A DNA stretch of 64,000 nt from Heligmosomoides polygyrus polygyrus (Eukaryota > Nematoda > Chromadorea > Rhabditida > Heligmosomidae). This document shows positions 43,859 to 55,649 of the stretch, in pieces. The stretch covers positions 75,116,969 to 75,180,968 of the forward strand of contig OX377205.1 in the NCBI GenBank assembly GCA_947396885.1. Reading direction: 5' to 3'. The position numbers and the translations under genes were made by a program. The notes beneath the pieces were generated by a model. It did no database searches. It saw nothing but the letters and a program-made list of their open reading frames with translations, and had not been told where the DNA came from. How positions within the stretch are numbered: position 1 is the stretch's first letter; each line of letters starts with the position of its first letter.

Positions 43859-44164
43859 CTTTCGTTGGATGAAAAATACTTAAGAGAATCTGTGCCTTTG
43901 AGAGCCATCTGGAGTTGCACCTGGATTCAGAGTAGAAAGCAGTAGGGCAGGTAGCCCTCCGTGTAGATTTAGAAGACTCAGTTTGATTCCGGTTTGAACA
44001 AAAGGTCAGAATTGGTCTTGGCTATCAGTATTGGGAATTCCGCAACCCATCTTCCCCTATCCTTCAGGGATCCAGCTTCAGAAGAAATGGTCATCGGCTA
44101 GGTTCCTCTGACAAAGAAATTTTATACGATTCCACCGTTGTTTTTACTCCTTCACTTATCTCCG

Positions 44165-44315
44165 AGCGCATGGTAGCGCAGCAAGTGGAAGCGCACGCAC
44201 CTCGAATCGAAGCTCGAATTTCGGGTCGCGTTCCATCCAGACAAGTCTCCATCCCTCAGTGCTTGAATAGCTGATACAGAACATGTCTGAGAGTAATATG
44301 CATACTATTACATAT
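44165..44315 (+). repeat. tRNA-derived SINE, degenerate head and body
   Basis: 'GAGCGCATGGTAGCGCAGC' (A box) and 'AGCTCGAATTTCGGGTCGCG' (B box region) followed by weak body matches. Confidence 0.5.
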
Positions 44316-44403
44316 TACATGGCTAAAAATAAATGCGAAATATGACAACGTAATCAGAAGCTGTAGAAAGCGAAATTCAGAATAATGTTAACTAAGAGGG
44401 TAG

Positions 44404-44607
44404 ATGTCGCGAAGACAGACAGCATTGGGAGATGCGAACGCTCCATCCAATCAGACCGCTTTGAATGGGCGTTCCATACAGATGTCTACAGTCGGGATCG
44501 GCTGGCGTGTGTTCGGTCTGTGTTCTGCTTGGTTATTATGGCTAGCGCGCTCCTACTTACCCATGCTGCTCACCTTCGCAACATGTGCTATTAATATTCT
44601 AGGCTAA
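44404..44607 (+). CDS. possible membrane-protein exon
   Basis: A 67-codon ATG ORF with two hydrophobic segments (VFGLCSAWLLWLARSYL and PMLLTFATCAINIL) after a polar N-terminus, ending in TAA. It reads like a transmembrane hairpin. No splice partner or family recognised. Confidence 0.25.
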   Translation: MSRRQTALGDANAPSNQTALNGRSIQMSTVGIGWRVFGLCSAWLLWLARSYLPMLLTFATCAINILG

Positions 44608-44619
44608 AGTAGGACAATT

Positions 44620-45690
44620 GGAAAGAACATGCTATGAAAACCGTCTCAGAATAATTGTGTAACAAGAAAAACAAAAGGAAAAAGAAAAATAACGCAGGAA
44701 GAAACAAAGCCAGGAGCCCTTCTCAATATTCAGTCGTCCTAAAATTATTTATGAATCGAGCTGTATTCTTATGAACTAGATTAATCCTGAATGGGGGTAC
44801 TGTGTTTTTGTCATAAAAGTGTTGTAATTTGAATCTGTTCCATTGAGAAAAAATTACATGATTTCTTTCTTTATTTATTTCGGAACGCGAGCAAAAGTCG
44901 CGTTTCAAAACAACAGCTGGAAAAACCGAAATACGAATGAACAGTTGCAGCAGACAAACAAAACAATGGATGAAAATATAATGATGACGATTTTATTGCA
45001 TTAAAATATCCTATGTCTTCCTCTTGGGTGCTTCATAGTCTCGCCATGCGAAGGTCTTATTCAAAAAAAAACTAAAATCAAATCTACAGAAATCGTGAAA
45101 AACTTTGAGCCATAAGAAAATCATTTATTTTTTGTGTGTCTGAGAGAATGTTATTGGAATCAAACTCACGTTTTCTGATAAATATCTGAATAGTAAAGCT
45201 GAATTCTGAATTTAGAAGCTGAATTTAGAAATCTTCACGTTTTATTCCTTTTTCTCTTAATTTCGTAAAAAATAGTTTTCCCATGGTTACGCATCAGTCT
45301 GACGTAGGTCGTATCAGCTTTGACGAGGAAAGCGGTAAGGCAACGACTTGTCTCTCCATCTCAAGTAATTGCATAGACCGAATATGCGCTGAAATTGTCT
45401 CTACCATATACCGTGGAACTAAAGGATGCGACGCACACTGTTCTTGTATCTGAAACCTGGCTTCGGAATGGAAAGTGCATGACGTCATAATAACAAGCAG
45501 AGAACTCCGCAAAGCTGTTAATCAAGTCCATTCATAACAAAATTCAATAAACTGTTCCAGAAGCCAAATGACGTCGAAAAGCTTTCAAATATTGAAAACC
45601 ATGAAGATCTTCAACCATGAGTCTCTTCGCCGCTATTTACTATTTTCCAAAATAAGAACAGCAAAGTAGAGAATGAAACATGAAAGAGTA
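44620..45690. other. no gene recognised
   Basis: AT-rich intergenic DNA; short ORFs only. Confidence 0.4.
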
Positions 45691-45691
45691 A

Positions 45692-45985
45692 AAAGATAAA
45701 GAACGGCGTCACTTAATCGCTTTTGGAATGCGCCACGCATTCTACTTCTACGGGATATCGTGGAGGCGATTTGAATGCGTATTTGGCCATACAATGACTT
45801 GCGGTGGTCAGCCGATGAACAAGTCAGCGCTTTATCCTTCCCAGACAAGTCTGGTGCCAATTCAATGACCCCGGAGGAATTGAAAGCTTGGTTGGCCTGG
45901 GTGGGAAATCGGAACCAGGGACCAAGTATTGGATGCACGCAACAGCCGGCACCTCTTCCGACGGCGCTACACCCGCCCCATGAAA
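45692..45985 (-). repeat. tRNA-derived SINE, full length
   Basis: Reverse-oriented copy with tail AAGATAAAGAACGGCGTCAC at the left and head GGCGCTACACCCGCCC at the right. CATGAAAG flanks both sides (about 45678 and 45979) and may be a short target duplication. Confidence 0.8.
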
Positions 45986-46347
45986 GGATGACTGGTGTTA
46001 ATCATCCCCTCAGATATGCACCACCCATTCTATGTTAGGCTTGACAAGTGTTGGACGAGAACAGCGCGAAAGTACAGACGTTCCTGAGCCATCGTGGAAG
46101 AGAAGAAAATTATTTGCTATTAATGAGATGATAGGCTTATTTATTCTTTTACTTGGGCACTACTGCGCCAACAAATCAAGCAGTACACCACAGGATGTTC
46201 ATACTATGGCAAAAGGAAAAAAGACCAGATCCAGCACGAAAGCCAGCCAGCCACAGAGGAATAGGCAAAATCAAGAGTAGATTGTACTTATACTGGTGGT
46301 TGCCAGCAATCGAAACTCAAAAAGGCATTACCGTTGCTACAGTAGCC

Positions 46348-46680
46348 CGGTTATGAAAGCGATCGCCTCGGAAGTGTCAAGGCCCCTTTGGACAGGTCGT
46401 AAGCATTCTGCAAGGTGGAGCCATGCACTCTAAATTTATTTGCTCTTTCTAGCCATTCAAGTGGGTGCTGCAGACAACGCAACCATGTTCTTCCCCATCG
46501 CAAGACGCAGGGAAACGCATTAGCGGCTTGTTCGACGATACGCTGCTCTGCATGAGAAATCACAGACGTCCTCAATACTAGTCGCCGTTTAATGAGGCGT
46601 TGACTCAGTTTATAGAACGCCTGCAATTGACACATTTCGGCGCAGTCATCGGAAATTTTCACGAGCATCGTTCTCCCCAT
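46348..46680 (-). CDS. coding-like ORF, unrecognised
   Basis: About 110 codons from an ATG near 46680, Cys-containing and basic (SDDCAEMCQLQAFYKLSQRL, RIVEQAANAFPCVLRWGRTW). Just upstream, in another frame, lies a signal-peptide-like run (FSLTVAFILLAIVANSVHG). The two cannot be joined in phase by the obvious 43-nt intron, so either a frameshift has broken a secreted-protein gene or the true junction was missed. Confidence 0.3.
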
Positions 46681-46689
46681 GGACACTGT

Positions 46690-48030
46690 TAGCAACGATG
46701 GCTAATAGAATGAATGCGACTGTCAGCGAAAATTTGTGAAAAGATAGCCAGAGCCTTCACTTTGGAGCGTTTAAGAGATTTTTGGAGTTTCTTCTCTACA
46801 AGAGCATTTAAAGACGGCAACGCCTTCAGAGGCCTTCTGAAGGTCTATGCAATATCGGCCTTCTTTCGTATGCTTAAAAATTTCGCTGACAAAGAGGTCC
46901 TATACATGTAACAGTTTGCACAAAATTCCTAGTGTGATTGTTTTGTAAATGTTATTTTTAAACAATCGATTATTAGGCTGACAGTGTTGTAGACGGTTGC
47001 AATGAGGAACAGCCCTTGAGAGTTTTAATTCTGTTCAGATATAGACTAAACAAGGCTTTTATATCTCAGAGATATACCCTCAAAAAAGGATAAAGCAATT
47101 TTCGGGTGTGACGCAATCGGATGAGCTAATGGCTGTCGCATGTAGCCTGGATCGATTTTATGTTCGGTTTTGCGCAAGAGAGAAGAGATTTTCCTCCCTC
47201 CGCGATCGTTGAGTTAGTAGCGTACTGGAAAGGCCTCATACTGAATAGCTTGTTAACTAAAAAACACATTCAATTTCCATCCGAGCTTTCAGAAGAAGAG
47301 TGCATGACACACCCCTCAATACAATCGATCCAGCCGACCACGTCCATTCTCTTTGCTTTTGTGAAACTGCTTAAATGGGACAGACTATGAGCTGCATAGC
47401 ATTACTCAACATAGGATTTTGCAACACTTTGGAGAGCGGAAAACACGAACGAAATTATATGCGTCGGAGCAGAATACGAAAGCGTGGTGCGCTCCAGAAA
47501 ATATTAGAAAGCGGCGAATTTATCTCTCACATTAAATCCTAGTTGTTCAAGGAGCTTCTGTTCGTGTATGCTAATTCTTCTAATCGATAGGCCTCAATAT
47601 GCGCATTACCTCTTCTATGTGGAAGGTGATGGATGAGCATCATTCGTTGTGCACTGACTTCGTTAATGGAGACATTTGGGCTGTACGCTCATCGTCATCG
47701 AACGGGCTTGAAAGGTGGGCACATACAAGGCTCTAGCGACTACTGGTTAAGATCAATCTGATGTTCTCAGTTTCATTGAAGTTCAGTGAAACCCAGCTGG
47801 TAGGAAGCGACGACTTCGGCAACCAATAACGAGCTCGATGTCTTCACTGAAAACGAGAGATTTACGGCATTGAAGATGTTTCAAGATCAATATGAAACTG
47901 AATGCTGTGGGGTTTATTATAGATTCGGGATCGGATCAATCCCTTGGACTTCAGTATGTGGAACACGTTCATCAGCAGGTGGAACAGTGCACTTGAAACC
48001 AGCGATCATCCCTGAGAAATCCTTTGAAGC
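46690..48030. other. no assured gene; scraps of SINE
   Basis: Contains a palindrome CTTCAGAGGCCTTCTGAAG (about 46828-46846) and a degenerate SINE head near 47105-47150 (GTGTGACGCAATCGGATGAG). No exon pattern. Confidence 0.35.
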
Positions 48031-48039
48031 GTTGTTTTA

Positions 48040-48300
48040 TCCGAGCGCACTCGGGAGATTTGCAGGCTGTCGAGTGCACCTCGAATCGAAGTTCTAGGTT
48101 CGGGTTTCAGCCAAAGCAACTAATCCTTCGTTTCGCTCTGGTACGGCGAATTGGTTGTTGGTTGTTTTTTAGCAGTGGTAATACCAACTCTACAACGGTT
48201 GGCCACCACAAAATGTCGTATAGAGATAGGTAGTCTACTTGCCTCTTCGATACCCTGCAGAACTGGGGTGCGCGGCGCATCCTAGGTATGCGCATTATGT
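48040..48300 (+). repeat. tRNA-derived SINE, degenerate
   Basis: Weak head and B box (TCTAGGTTCGGGTTTCAGCC), then CGGTTGGCCACCACAAAATG and GGGGTGCGCGGCGCATCC. Confidence 0.5.
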
Positions 48301-48559
48301 TTTCATCGCCTTCGGCATAAAAGTTACGACGGTAAGCTAAACACTGTTTGTTTTGATCAACACATTCAGATCCAAGGCGTTTCTGATTAGGTGTTCAGAC
48401 TGCGCACCATAATAGTTCGTGAATTTAAGGAGGGTGAAAAAGTGACGTAGCTTTTTCCCTTCCTAGGTGCTTTAACTATTCCCGAGACAGTCGTCGCTCA
48501 TTTTTTGGCGCTATGTCCTTTTGAATAATGACGCTGTGGAAGTGAGGTCCACGATGTAA

Positions 48560-48687
48560 TCACCGTCTCATCAAAAACTTCGTTGACTGGTGGTTTTGCC
48601 CCGAAAGAAGTGTCTGTTTTGACGCGGTCGTTGAGACTGTAGTGACGTTTGCAGCTGTCTTCTTTTCCGCCTTCTTGCTGGTTCCAC
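48560..48687 (-). CDS. isolated exon candidate (Thr/Ser/Lys-rich)
   Basis: A strong acceptor (GATGTTTTACAG) is followed by a frame encoding a Lys/Thr-rich segment (GTSKKAEKKTAANVTTVSTT) ending in TGA at 48560. Other frames are also open. No partner exon. Confidence 0.2.
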
Positions 48688-48763
48688 CTGTAAAACATCT
48701 CATTTGCCATTTCGTTCTAAGCTTCCCAATGCAGCTTCGAAACCAGTATCATATAACACATTG

Positions 48764-49567
48764 TCACGACGAACTGGACATTTTTCAAATCGAATTGGAC
48801 ACTCTTCTAAGATAGGATAAGATTTCTGAAATCAAAGCGAAATTTGCCAAATCAAGACGGCGTTCGGTCAGGTTAACCTACAGACTCAATAAATGGATAG
48901 AAAAATTGCTGTTTAAGGAATATTTGGCATAACCTTCTTTCAAATCTTTTAGTTTACCTGCCACAATAGTGTACTAATTTTATAAAAATTTTATTTTTAA
49001 GAAAAAAGAATAAATCATGTAGCGCGTCAATAGATCAGAACGCGCCCCGCCCTCAAAACGTCTGAGGCTACTTTCGTTTGATTGTAACATAAATACCATT
49101 TACATGAACCATCAAAGTGAGGATATGCGTGCTCTTTACAGTTGTTTTTGTTATATCGTTAACAGGTGTGCATTTCCATGCAAACAGAAATTCTGCTATC
49201 ATTCGAATAAAAATCGCGACATCTTGAAAGATAGCATGTTGCAATCTCGTTCTTTGGCATTAACGTTGGCCGCCTTCCAGCTTTTTAAAACAGATCTTAA
49301 ACCAATATTTTTCCTAGAAAAACAAAATTTTTATAAAACTTTAAACATTGCGTTCACTTATTGGGTAGATGAAACATAACTTCCAAGAAAGTTTTGCCCA
49401 AATTTTCCTTGAACAAAAATTTATTCTATCCTTTAAGGTAGAGAAAGCTTATTTCGATTTGGAAGATTTCGCTTTGATTTCAGATGTCTTAGGCAAGCCT
49501 AGAAGAGTGTTCAGTTTGTCTTGAAAAGAGACCGAATTGATTTGAGAAGTGTCCAATTCGACGTGAA
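48764..49567. mobile_element. 800-bp AT-rich inverted-repeat element, copy B
   Basis: Ends TCACGACGAACTGGACA at the left and TCACGTCGAATTGGACA (reverse complement) at the right. Homology of the arms extends about 90 bp inward (TTCTGAAATCAAAGCGAAAT against CATCTGAAATCAAAGCGAAA). No transposase ORF. A (TA)n run adjoins the right end. Confidence 0.65.
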
Positions 49568-49569
49568 AA

Positions 49570-50490
49570 TTGTATATATATATATTTATTTATATCGTTA
49601 TTGATAAAAGGGCTGACATAGCCCACGTTATGGTACACCTTAGAGGGTATATACTTGTCAAGCAAAAAAAAAATTGGGTGCAAGTTCACTCGCCACAAAT
49701 TCAAATAATAATTTTTATTGGCAAATGTACGACTTAGGTGAGTTGCTATACCTAGTGTTTATTGTAATCTACCTGTGATACAGTCTAGAAAATCTTTCAC
49801 CTTGTAGAACGATTCTTAAGAAAAATCCATAAATTTGCATGCAATCGTTGTTGATCAAGTGGATGTTGAGCCAATTAGAAGCCCTCTAAGAAAGTTATGA
49901 AAAGAATGGAAGTTTCAAGATTACGAGATTAAATGGTTAAGCGCTCAAAGCGGTTCTTATGGTTCGTCATCTGTCTGTGCTTCTCCCAGGATCCGCTAGC
50001 CTAGAATGGTATCGCCAGTTGGAAGGCGAATTACTTATGAAAACGCACGGCGCCCTGTAGCGGGTCGTGGCGCGTCTTGAAATGAATGGGAGCAACCCTA
50101 AAAGACAAAAAGAAACGTTTAATAGAAAAAAATCGCAAATCATCATTTGCAAATCTTTATGTAAATCTTCAAATTTAACGGTTCTTTAACAGTTCAAAAA
50201 CTCAATGCCAGAACATTGGAATAGGATTACATAGAATCAGTTATATAACTATTATATCAGAGGCATATAGGACGTTAGAGGTATTAATGACATACTTTAA
50301 TGGCCTGTGTTTTTGTAATAGAGTTTTACTTGTTGTTCTATAACACTGCTCTGTCTTCTTCTTTTTATTGGATGTTTACGCGTGGGACAGTAACTCGTGT
50401 CTTTGAATAAATAAATAAATCCATTATCGGTCGCATTTTTTGATTCCTCAACAGCATGAACTCAATATCACAATTATCACAAGACGAAAC
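49570..50490. other. no gene; retroposon 3' end near 50320-50422
   Basis: The last 100 bp ends in AAATAAATAAATAAAT and resembles the AAAT-tailed insert at 40234-40383. The rest is AT-rich with nothing recognised. Confidence 0.4.
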
Positions 50491-50497
50491 GGTATAA

Positions 50498-50551
50498 GTT
50501 TAGGGTATAAGTTAGTGGTAGTCGTCACAGCACTAACTTATACCCTTAAAC
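50498..50551. repeat. 20-bp-arm hairpin
   Basis: GTTTAGGGTATAAGTTAGTG is followed after 13 nt by its inverted copy (one extra A). Compact stem-loop in AT-rich DNA; a minimal foldback element or a small structured RNA cannot be told apart from sequence alone. Confidence 0.6.
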
Positions 50552-50559
50552 AATGTATA

Positions 50560-51570
50560 AGTCAGCGTTGGTCTAGTGTTTACGATATACGTTTGGCTTG
50601 CTACAATCTAATTATAGATTTCCACAACTACGCGTAACCTAACAAATAATCGAATAAAATATAAAACGTAAGTAACCCTGGAAGCCTCCAAAACTCTACA
50701 CCGCTGATTATTACACATGATATTACATACTCAGGCCACTTTGGCTTATCGACAGTCTCCAAAAACCACAACTGTAGAAAAGGTTGTGCCTGGAACGAGA
50801 GAAACTTGTCTGCTTCAGGAAGCATAATGAGTTCACTGATATCGCATGATGCCAAAATCATTCTGGTAAGACTGCAATGCTGTCTAACACTCCACTAAAC
50901 CAATCCTGTTCACGGCAACCCCCTCTCTTACTTGATAGTCGCCTTAGTTCGATGATGCGCACAAAAACTTCTGCCACTGTTGCGACAAAAATTTATTGTG
51001 AGGCAGATGCCACTGGCTTCCATTTGGGCCAAAATTACTCGGCTAGGCAGCGACCATCCTAGAATGGCTACACGCCTTCTGACCCTTGCTTAGGCACATA
51101 TATGGCCTCCAGTCTCCAGCTTCCTCCAGCCATCCGCACTGATTCTACTTTCGGTGTTCTGTTGCGAAAGCATTCGTCGTCGGCGAAGCGCCAAATCGGC
51201 TCCGAGCTCTGAGAGAACACGAGCCGAAATTGGCTTCGCTCCGCGCACTTATCGCATTACGAACTGCGAAAATCGCCTTGTCACCAAAGGCGCCGAGAGA
51301 CTCGTCTCCGAGCTCGGTCACAAGTCGTACAGCTAGCCGATTACTGCGCACTCGGGAAGTCGAGTCGCAATGGACGCCTAATTTCGGACGCCATTCGGTT
51401 CCTGGAAATAGGGAGAAACATGCTAGAGAGAAGGACGACACGGCTTCTCATGCTATTTCCGTAGCGAGACCATCTTCGGCCGAGAAAAGCGAGGTGGAAC
51501 ACATGTGCGAGTCAATTCTCAGCTCAGCCTGCTTCCGTTGCGAAGGAAAAACAAAGAAATAAAAAAGGAT
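50560..51570. other. no assured gene; GC-rich island at 51120-51560
   Basis: The island is open in several frames on both strands (composition). No exon boundaries or recognised motif. Confidence 0.3.
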
Positions 51571-51574
51571 AAAG

Positions 51575-51840
51575 GACGTAGGTACTCAATCATTTTTGGG
51601 AACGCGCATTCAACTCCTACGGGATATCGTGGACGCAATTTGAATGCCTATTTGGCAGTGCAATGATTGCTCTGTCCAGCCGATGAACAAGTCAGCGTTT
51701 TATCATTCCCAGACAAGTATGATACCAATTCACTGAGCACGGAGGGGCTGTAGGCTTGGATGGGAAATCCGAACCAGGAACCTGGCATCGGGTGAACGCA
51801 ACAGCCGGCACCTCCCCGGGCTGCGCTACACTCGCCCAAA
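51575..51840 (-). repeat. tRNA-derived SINE
   Basis: Reverse-oriented: AAGGATAAAGGACGTAGG tail, GACAAGTATGATACCAATTC body, head GGCTGCGCTACACTCGCCC. Confidence 0.8.
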
Positions 51841-52053
51841 TTTTTTTCCACACGAAGTAAAAACATGTGAGAGAAACCAAGAATACGAAGCTGACTTTTC
51901 TTTTAGTCTTTATGGCTTGTATACGATGGGAACTGTCAAAGCATCTGCCAAGTGCTGAACCAAATAACTCTCCTGTTAGTATGAGCCACAAGGGTGCGAG
52001 CAGTTTAAAGTTCCATGAGGGAAGCACGACACTATTCTACTATACTATATGAT

Positions 52054-52193
52054 ATCCGTTTCTGAAATTTCGGCAGATTGCGGTAGGTTACGACGGTAGG
52101 TACGGGCGAGTAAATCTGCTGAGGTTTCGTCGATTTCGTCCAAACCTTACCGTACGTAACCTACAATAATCAGTAGAAATTTCAAAAACGGAT
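52054..52193. mobile_element. MITE, about 140 bp
   Basis: Left arm ATCCGTTTCTGAAATTTCGG and right arm (reverse complement ATCCGTTTTTGAAATTTCTA) are inverted; both reach GTAGGTTACG. No coding capacity. Confidence 0.65.
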
Positions 52194-52710
52194 GCCTCGT
52201 AATATTTGCATGATGACATGTTTCTCAGTCTCAGATGTAATCCTAACCACACTATTGTTTTGAAATTTCTAGAAAAGCTCAGTTATGGGAAAAAAAACGA
52301 AATCAAAGGAAGCTAGATATTCACCTTCTGCGAAGGGCTGCTGCTATGTGCGCCAAAACATTTTCGTTTTTACTCTCTTTTGCTCGTAGGTCAACCTCGT
52401 CTCGCTCGCGTTTTTCTACAGCTGTTTTCCGGAAGCTACACATTGCACAGCAAAATGTTACGCGCACCGTAGAATACTGAATTTGCTATAGCTCTTAGCT
52501 GCATATGATGGGCGACCTGATAGCGTTCTTCAACAGTAGCTCAGACATATGCATTTAATGTTTACCTTAGAGAAGGACTAGGGCTGCAATACACGCTACC
52601 AAAAAAATTCGACCAAAAAATCCTTAGGAATTCAAACACTTCGGAATGGGAGTGCTCCACCCCGAACCAAGAATGACAGTCGCTCGTTCCAAACGAAAAC
52701 CCAGCACCTA

Positions 52711-53554
52711 CAGGGCGAACCAAAATAACGTCGACAAGATTTTTCGTCATAATTATAAAACAACCAACAATTCGAGAAAACGACGACTAAATTACAGCAA
52801 TACAAACATTAGGGTATGTCATGTTCAAGTGGTTTCGAAGTGGCCTCCCTTGGAGAGGATGCAGAGGGTGTTCCGCGAATTTTCAAGTCATCAGGAGACA
52901 ACCGCAGGTCATCAGGAGACAACCGTTCCCTCCAAGGATTCCTACCTACAGGGACTCGAAACTGCGGTGGCGTTTGACGCCGACCCTAGCCTCTAAAATG
53001 CCCACACACTGTAGTCCATCGGACTCAAATCCGAAGAATACGACGGTCATTCCGAAGGCGTGATGAAGTCGGGGAAATTGACCTTGTACCACGCCTGCGC
53101 CCTCTTCGCACGACGTGCGGGTGCAGAGTCTTGTTGGAACGTCCAATGGGCATCTCCGAAGTGCTGGTGGGCCCAAGAAAGAATATGGACTCGAAAATGT
53201 CTCGCTGGTACACATCTTCGTTGATTTTCACTCCTTTATCCACGAAAACCAGAAGTCTTGCCGCTGGCGCAGATTCCGCCCCAGACCATGACAGATTGTG
53301 GGCTTTGGACGATAGCACAGGTGCTTGGAGCCTCTGTAGACCACATCCTACCATTTTGGCGATTTTGCGCCTGCTCAACGGTGAACAGCTTCTCATCCGT
53401 GAACAGAATCCTAAGGGAGGCCACTACGAAACCACTTAAACATGACGTACCCGAATGTTTGAACTGTTGTAATTTAGTTGACGTTTTCTAGAATTGTTGG
53501 CTGTTTTATAACTATGACGAAAAAATCTTGTCCACGTTATTTTGGTTCACCCTG
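52711..53554 (-). mobile_element. Tc1/mariner-superfamily element with long inverted arms
   Basis: Ends CAGGGCGAACCAAAATAACG at the left and CAGGGTGAACCAAAATAACG (reverse complement) at the right, each next to TA (52709-52710, 53555-53556). The inverted arms are about 147 bp, far longer than usual for mariner. The right arm reaches into the transposase coding region, so the left arm is probably a copied and inverted piece of the right end. At 844 bp it is a deleted element. Confidence 0.85.
52950..53424 (-). pseudogene. Tc1/mariner-superfamily transposase, frameshifted C-terminal part
   Basis: In minus sense the catalytic domain is recognisable: ILFTDEKLFTVEQAQNRQNG (first Asp), SVMVWGGICASGKT, then in the next frame FQQDSAPARRAKRAQAWYK (second Asp), and SPMDYSVWAF (third Asp). 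The three acidic residues survive but at least two frameshifts and a stop separate them, and the N-terminal DNA-binding domain is gone. Confidence 0.8.
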
Positions 53555-53694
53555 TAGTATGAGGATCTGGAACCATGAAAATTGCAAGGAGCACAGAACA
53601 TGTGATTACTGAATAATAAATAATTGTATTAGGATTCAAGGCAATTAAAAAGTAGCTGTCAACAAGTTTACCAAATTTTGTCGCAGTGTTTATA

Positions 53695-53945
53695 GGGCGC
53701 GAGGTAGCGCACCAGGAAGAGACGCTGGCTGTTGGGTGCATCCGACTCCAGGTTCCTGGTTCGGATTCCCCCCCCCCCCCAGGCCATGCAATTCTTCATC
53801 TCTCCGTTCTCTTGGGAAGGACAAAACACTAACTTTTATATCAGCTGGCCACCGCAAACATTGTTCAAATTGCTTCTACGCCATTTCGCCGAAGTAGAAT
53901 GCGTGGCACATCCCAAAACAGATTGAGTAACGTCCTCGTTTATCC
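53695..53945 (+). repeat. tRNA-derived SINE with internal poly-C
   Basis: GAGGTAGCGCACCAGGAAGA head, TTCCTGGTTCGGATTCCCCC with a C run at about 53769-53780, CAGCTGGCCACCGCAAA body, GTAGAATGCGTGGCACATCC 3' part. Confidence 0.75.
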
Positions 53946-53949
53946 TTTT

Positions 53950-54745
53950 AACATTAATTTATGACCAACCCTATAACAGTAATGTTCCATTTGCTATAGC
54001 GGCAACAGGCAAATAGGTAAAGCTTTCCCCATTGTAAACAGTTCATCAAGAACTGTATACTTCAAAAATGCCAAGAAATTCAGAAATCTTTGCAGATGCG
54101 TTAGTTGCAAGTGCAATGTAAAAATCAGAATCAGAGGTGACCATTCAAAAAATCTCAAAGACTTCATAAATTATCCCAGAAAGAAAGGCACTTGAGAGCT
54201 AAGCTTACGAGGGCGCAAGGGTGGGACGAGCCTATATATGATCTCCCGATCTCGTCCAGAGGCCGCATTCATGAATGACTTTACCTGAGTTATGTGAGAT
54301 ATGTGAGCAGAGGGTAGAAATTGAAACGTTACCTGGGATTCCCAAAGCGTGGAGGTGGGTGAATGGTAGGGTAAAATCATGTCATTCACCGAATTTTATC
54401 ACATCACGAAAGCCAAACTTGCCCTCAGCCCAATATCCTATGTAGGTAAGCTTACCCATTACCATTTACCCAGTACCTTATCAATCGGAAATCTGGGCTG
54501 TTAGAAAAAGGAAGTAGGAATCAACGCTAGGATCGATGCTGCTTCCATACGAGCCTCGATCCTTCAGTGTTCGCAAACTTGTGCTGATCTTGATTGGGGA
54601 GTACAAAGCCTATCCAAACGATCGGACGAGCTCGCATGATGACCGCGCAGCTTAACTAGTCAAAGTTCATCCTAAATGAAGGTGCATGGCGCATCTCGAA
54701 AGGGCAGATGTTGGCGGTTTCCGTTCTCATTCTTATCCTACTAAA
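53950..54745. other. no gene; degenerate SINE near 54540-54715
   Basis: Weak SINE remnants (CTCGATCCTTCAGTG, GGTGCATGGCGCATCTCG); otherwise nothing recognised. Confidence 0.35.
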
Positions 54746-54749
54746 TTTC

Positions 54750-55350
54750 AGCCGATATTCTATCCATACCGCAGCGGTTTTTCGTCAAGTGCCCTCCCAT
54801 TCGGACGGCCGAGTAAACACTTGTGTCCACTGCAGCGCTGCCGTGTCGTTACTTAATGACATAGCGCAGGGCCCGATACAGCCGGACCACCGAAGCTGGC
54901 CCAGCTCCCGCCAGGTAGCTCCCGTGCGCTATCATCGATCGTCTCCGACGGTGTTTGATCAAGTTCCATCACACGGCGCGATCGCTATACGTGTCCACGT
55001 CTTCTATGGGAAGCGCTCATTATTTGATTATCAAACATACTCGCGAGCTGCTGGCGGCTGCCGGCCGGCCGAGGACAATAGCGAGGGGCGAGGGCGCGGA
55101 CCGTAACGGCCAGGCTCCTCATTACGGGCTGCTGCCAACGTCGGACGAGACAGAGGCACTGGAACGCGGTAACCGGAGACGCGTCGAGCGGCAACAAGCG
55201 GCTGCAGCGGTTTTGCAGCCGAAGGAAGGAGCACGGGAACAGGAGCGGTAGTGCAGTGGATGACCGAAGATTACGTGGCCGTGTCTCCGTGAGCTCTTCG
55301 CGCTTTCTCGGGCTCTGAAACGTCAAATAGGGCCTGGGAGCCAGTCGCGG
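54750..55350. other. GC-rich island upstream of an ATG exon
   Basis: High GC with open frames on both strands; one plus frame reads HTRELLAAAGRPRTIARGEG and onward to QQAAAAVLQPKEGAREQER, with a donor-like GAACGCG|gtaacc. It may be promoter/5' UTR or an exon of a plus-strand gene that continues at 55359. Confidence 0.3.
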
Positions 55351-55358
55351 TTGCACTC

Positions 55359-55529
55359 ATGGACCCTTCAGATTCAATTGTTCACGACGAGCACACTGAC
55401 TCCGAAATCCTCTCATCCGACGCCGTTTCCTGGCTAGAGAATAAGTACTATAAACACGGATCTTCGAAACTCTTCTGGTACTCTGAGAATTCTTCCACCT
55501 CCCCTCGTTACAGTCGAATTGTCGACATG
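55359..55529 (+). CDS. possible first coding exon, unrecognised
   Basis: ATG ORF of 57 codons with a protein-like acidic start (MDPSDSIVHDEHTDSEILSS) and WLENKYYKHGSSKLFWYSE further on, closed by a donor-like GACATG|gtatca in phase 0. No downstream exon found; the next DNA on the right carries the minus-strand helicase pseudogene. Confidence 0.35.
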
Positions 55530-55649
55530 GTATCATGAACAGAAGGGGGCTTATTCCCACGATGGCTTCGGGATTGCGGAGTGACTACAGGGCCCGAATT
55601 CATAGGGGGAAAGTCACGGGCAGAAGTAACAGAGGGCAACCACACCACC

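Noticed and set aside
43326..43859. 177-codon Arg/Ser/Pro-rich minus ORF
   Set aside because: GC-rich DNA opens this frame by composition; another frame over the same exon reads as better protein to its stop at 43181.
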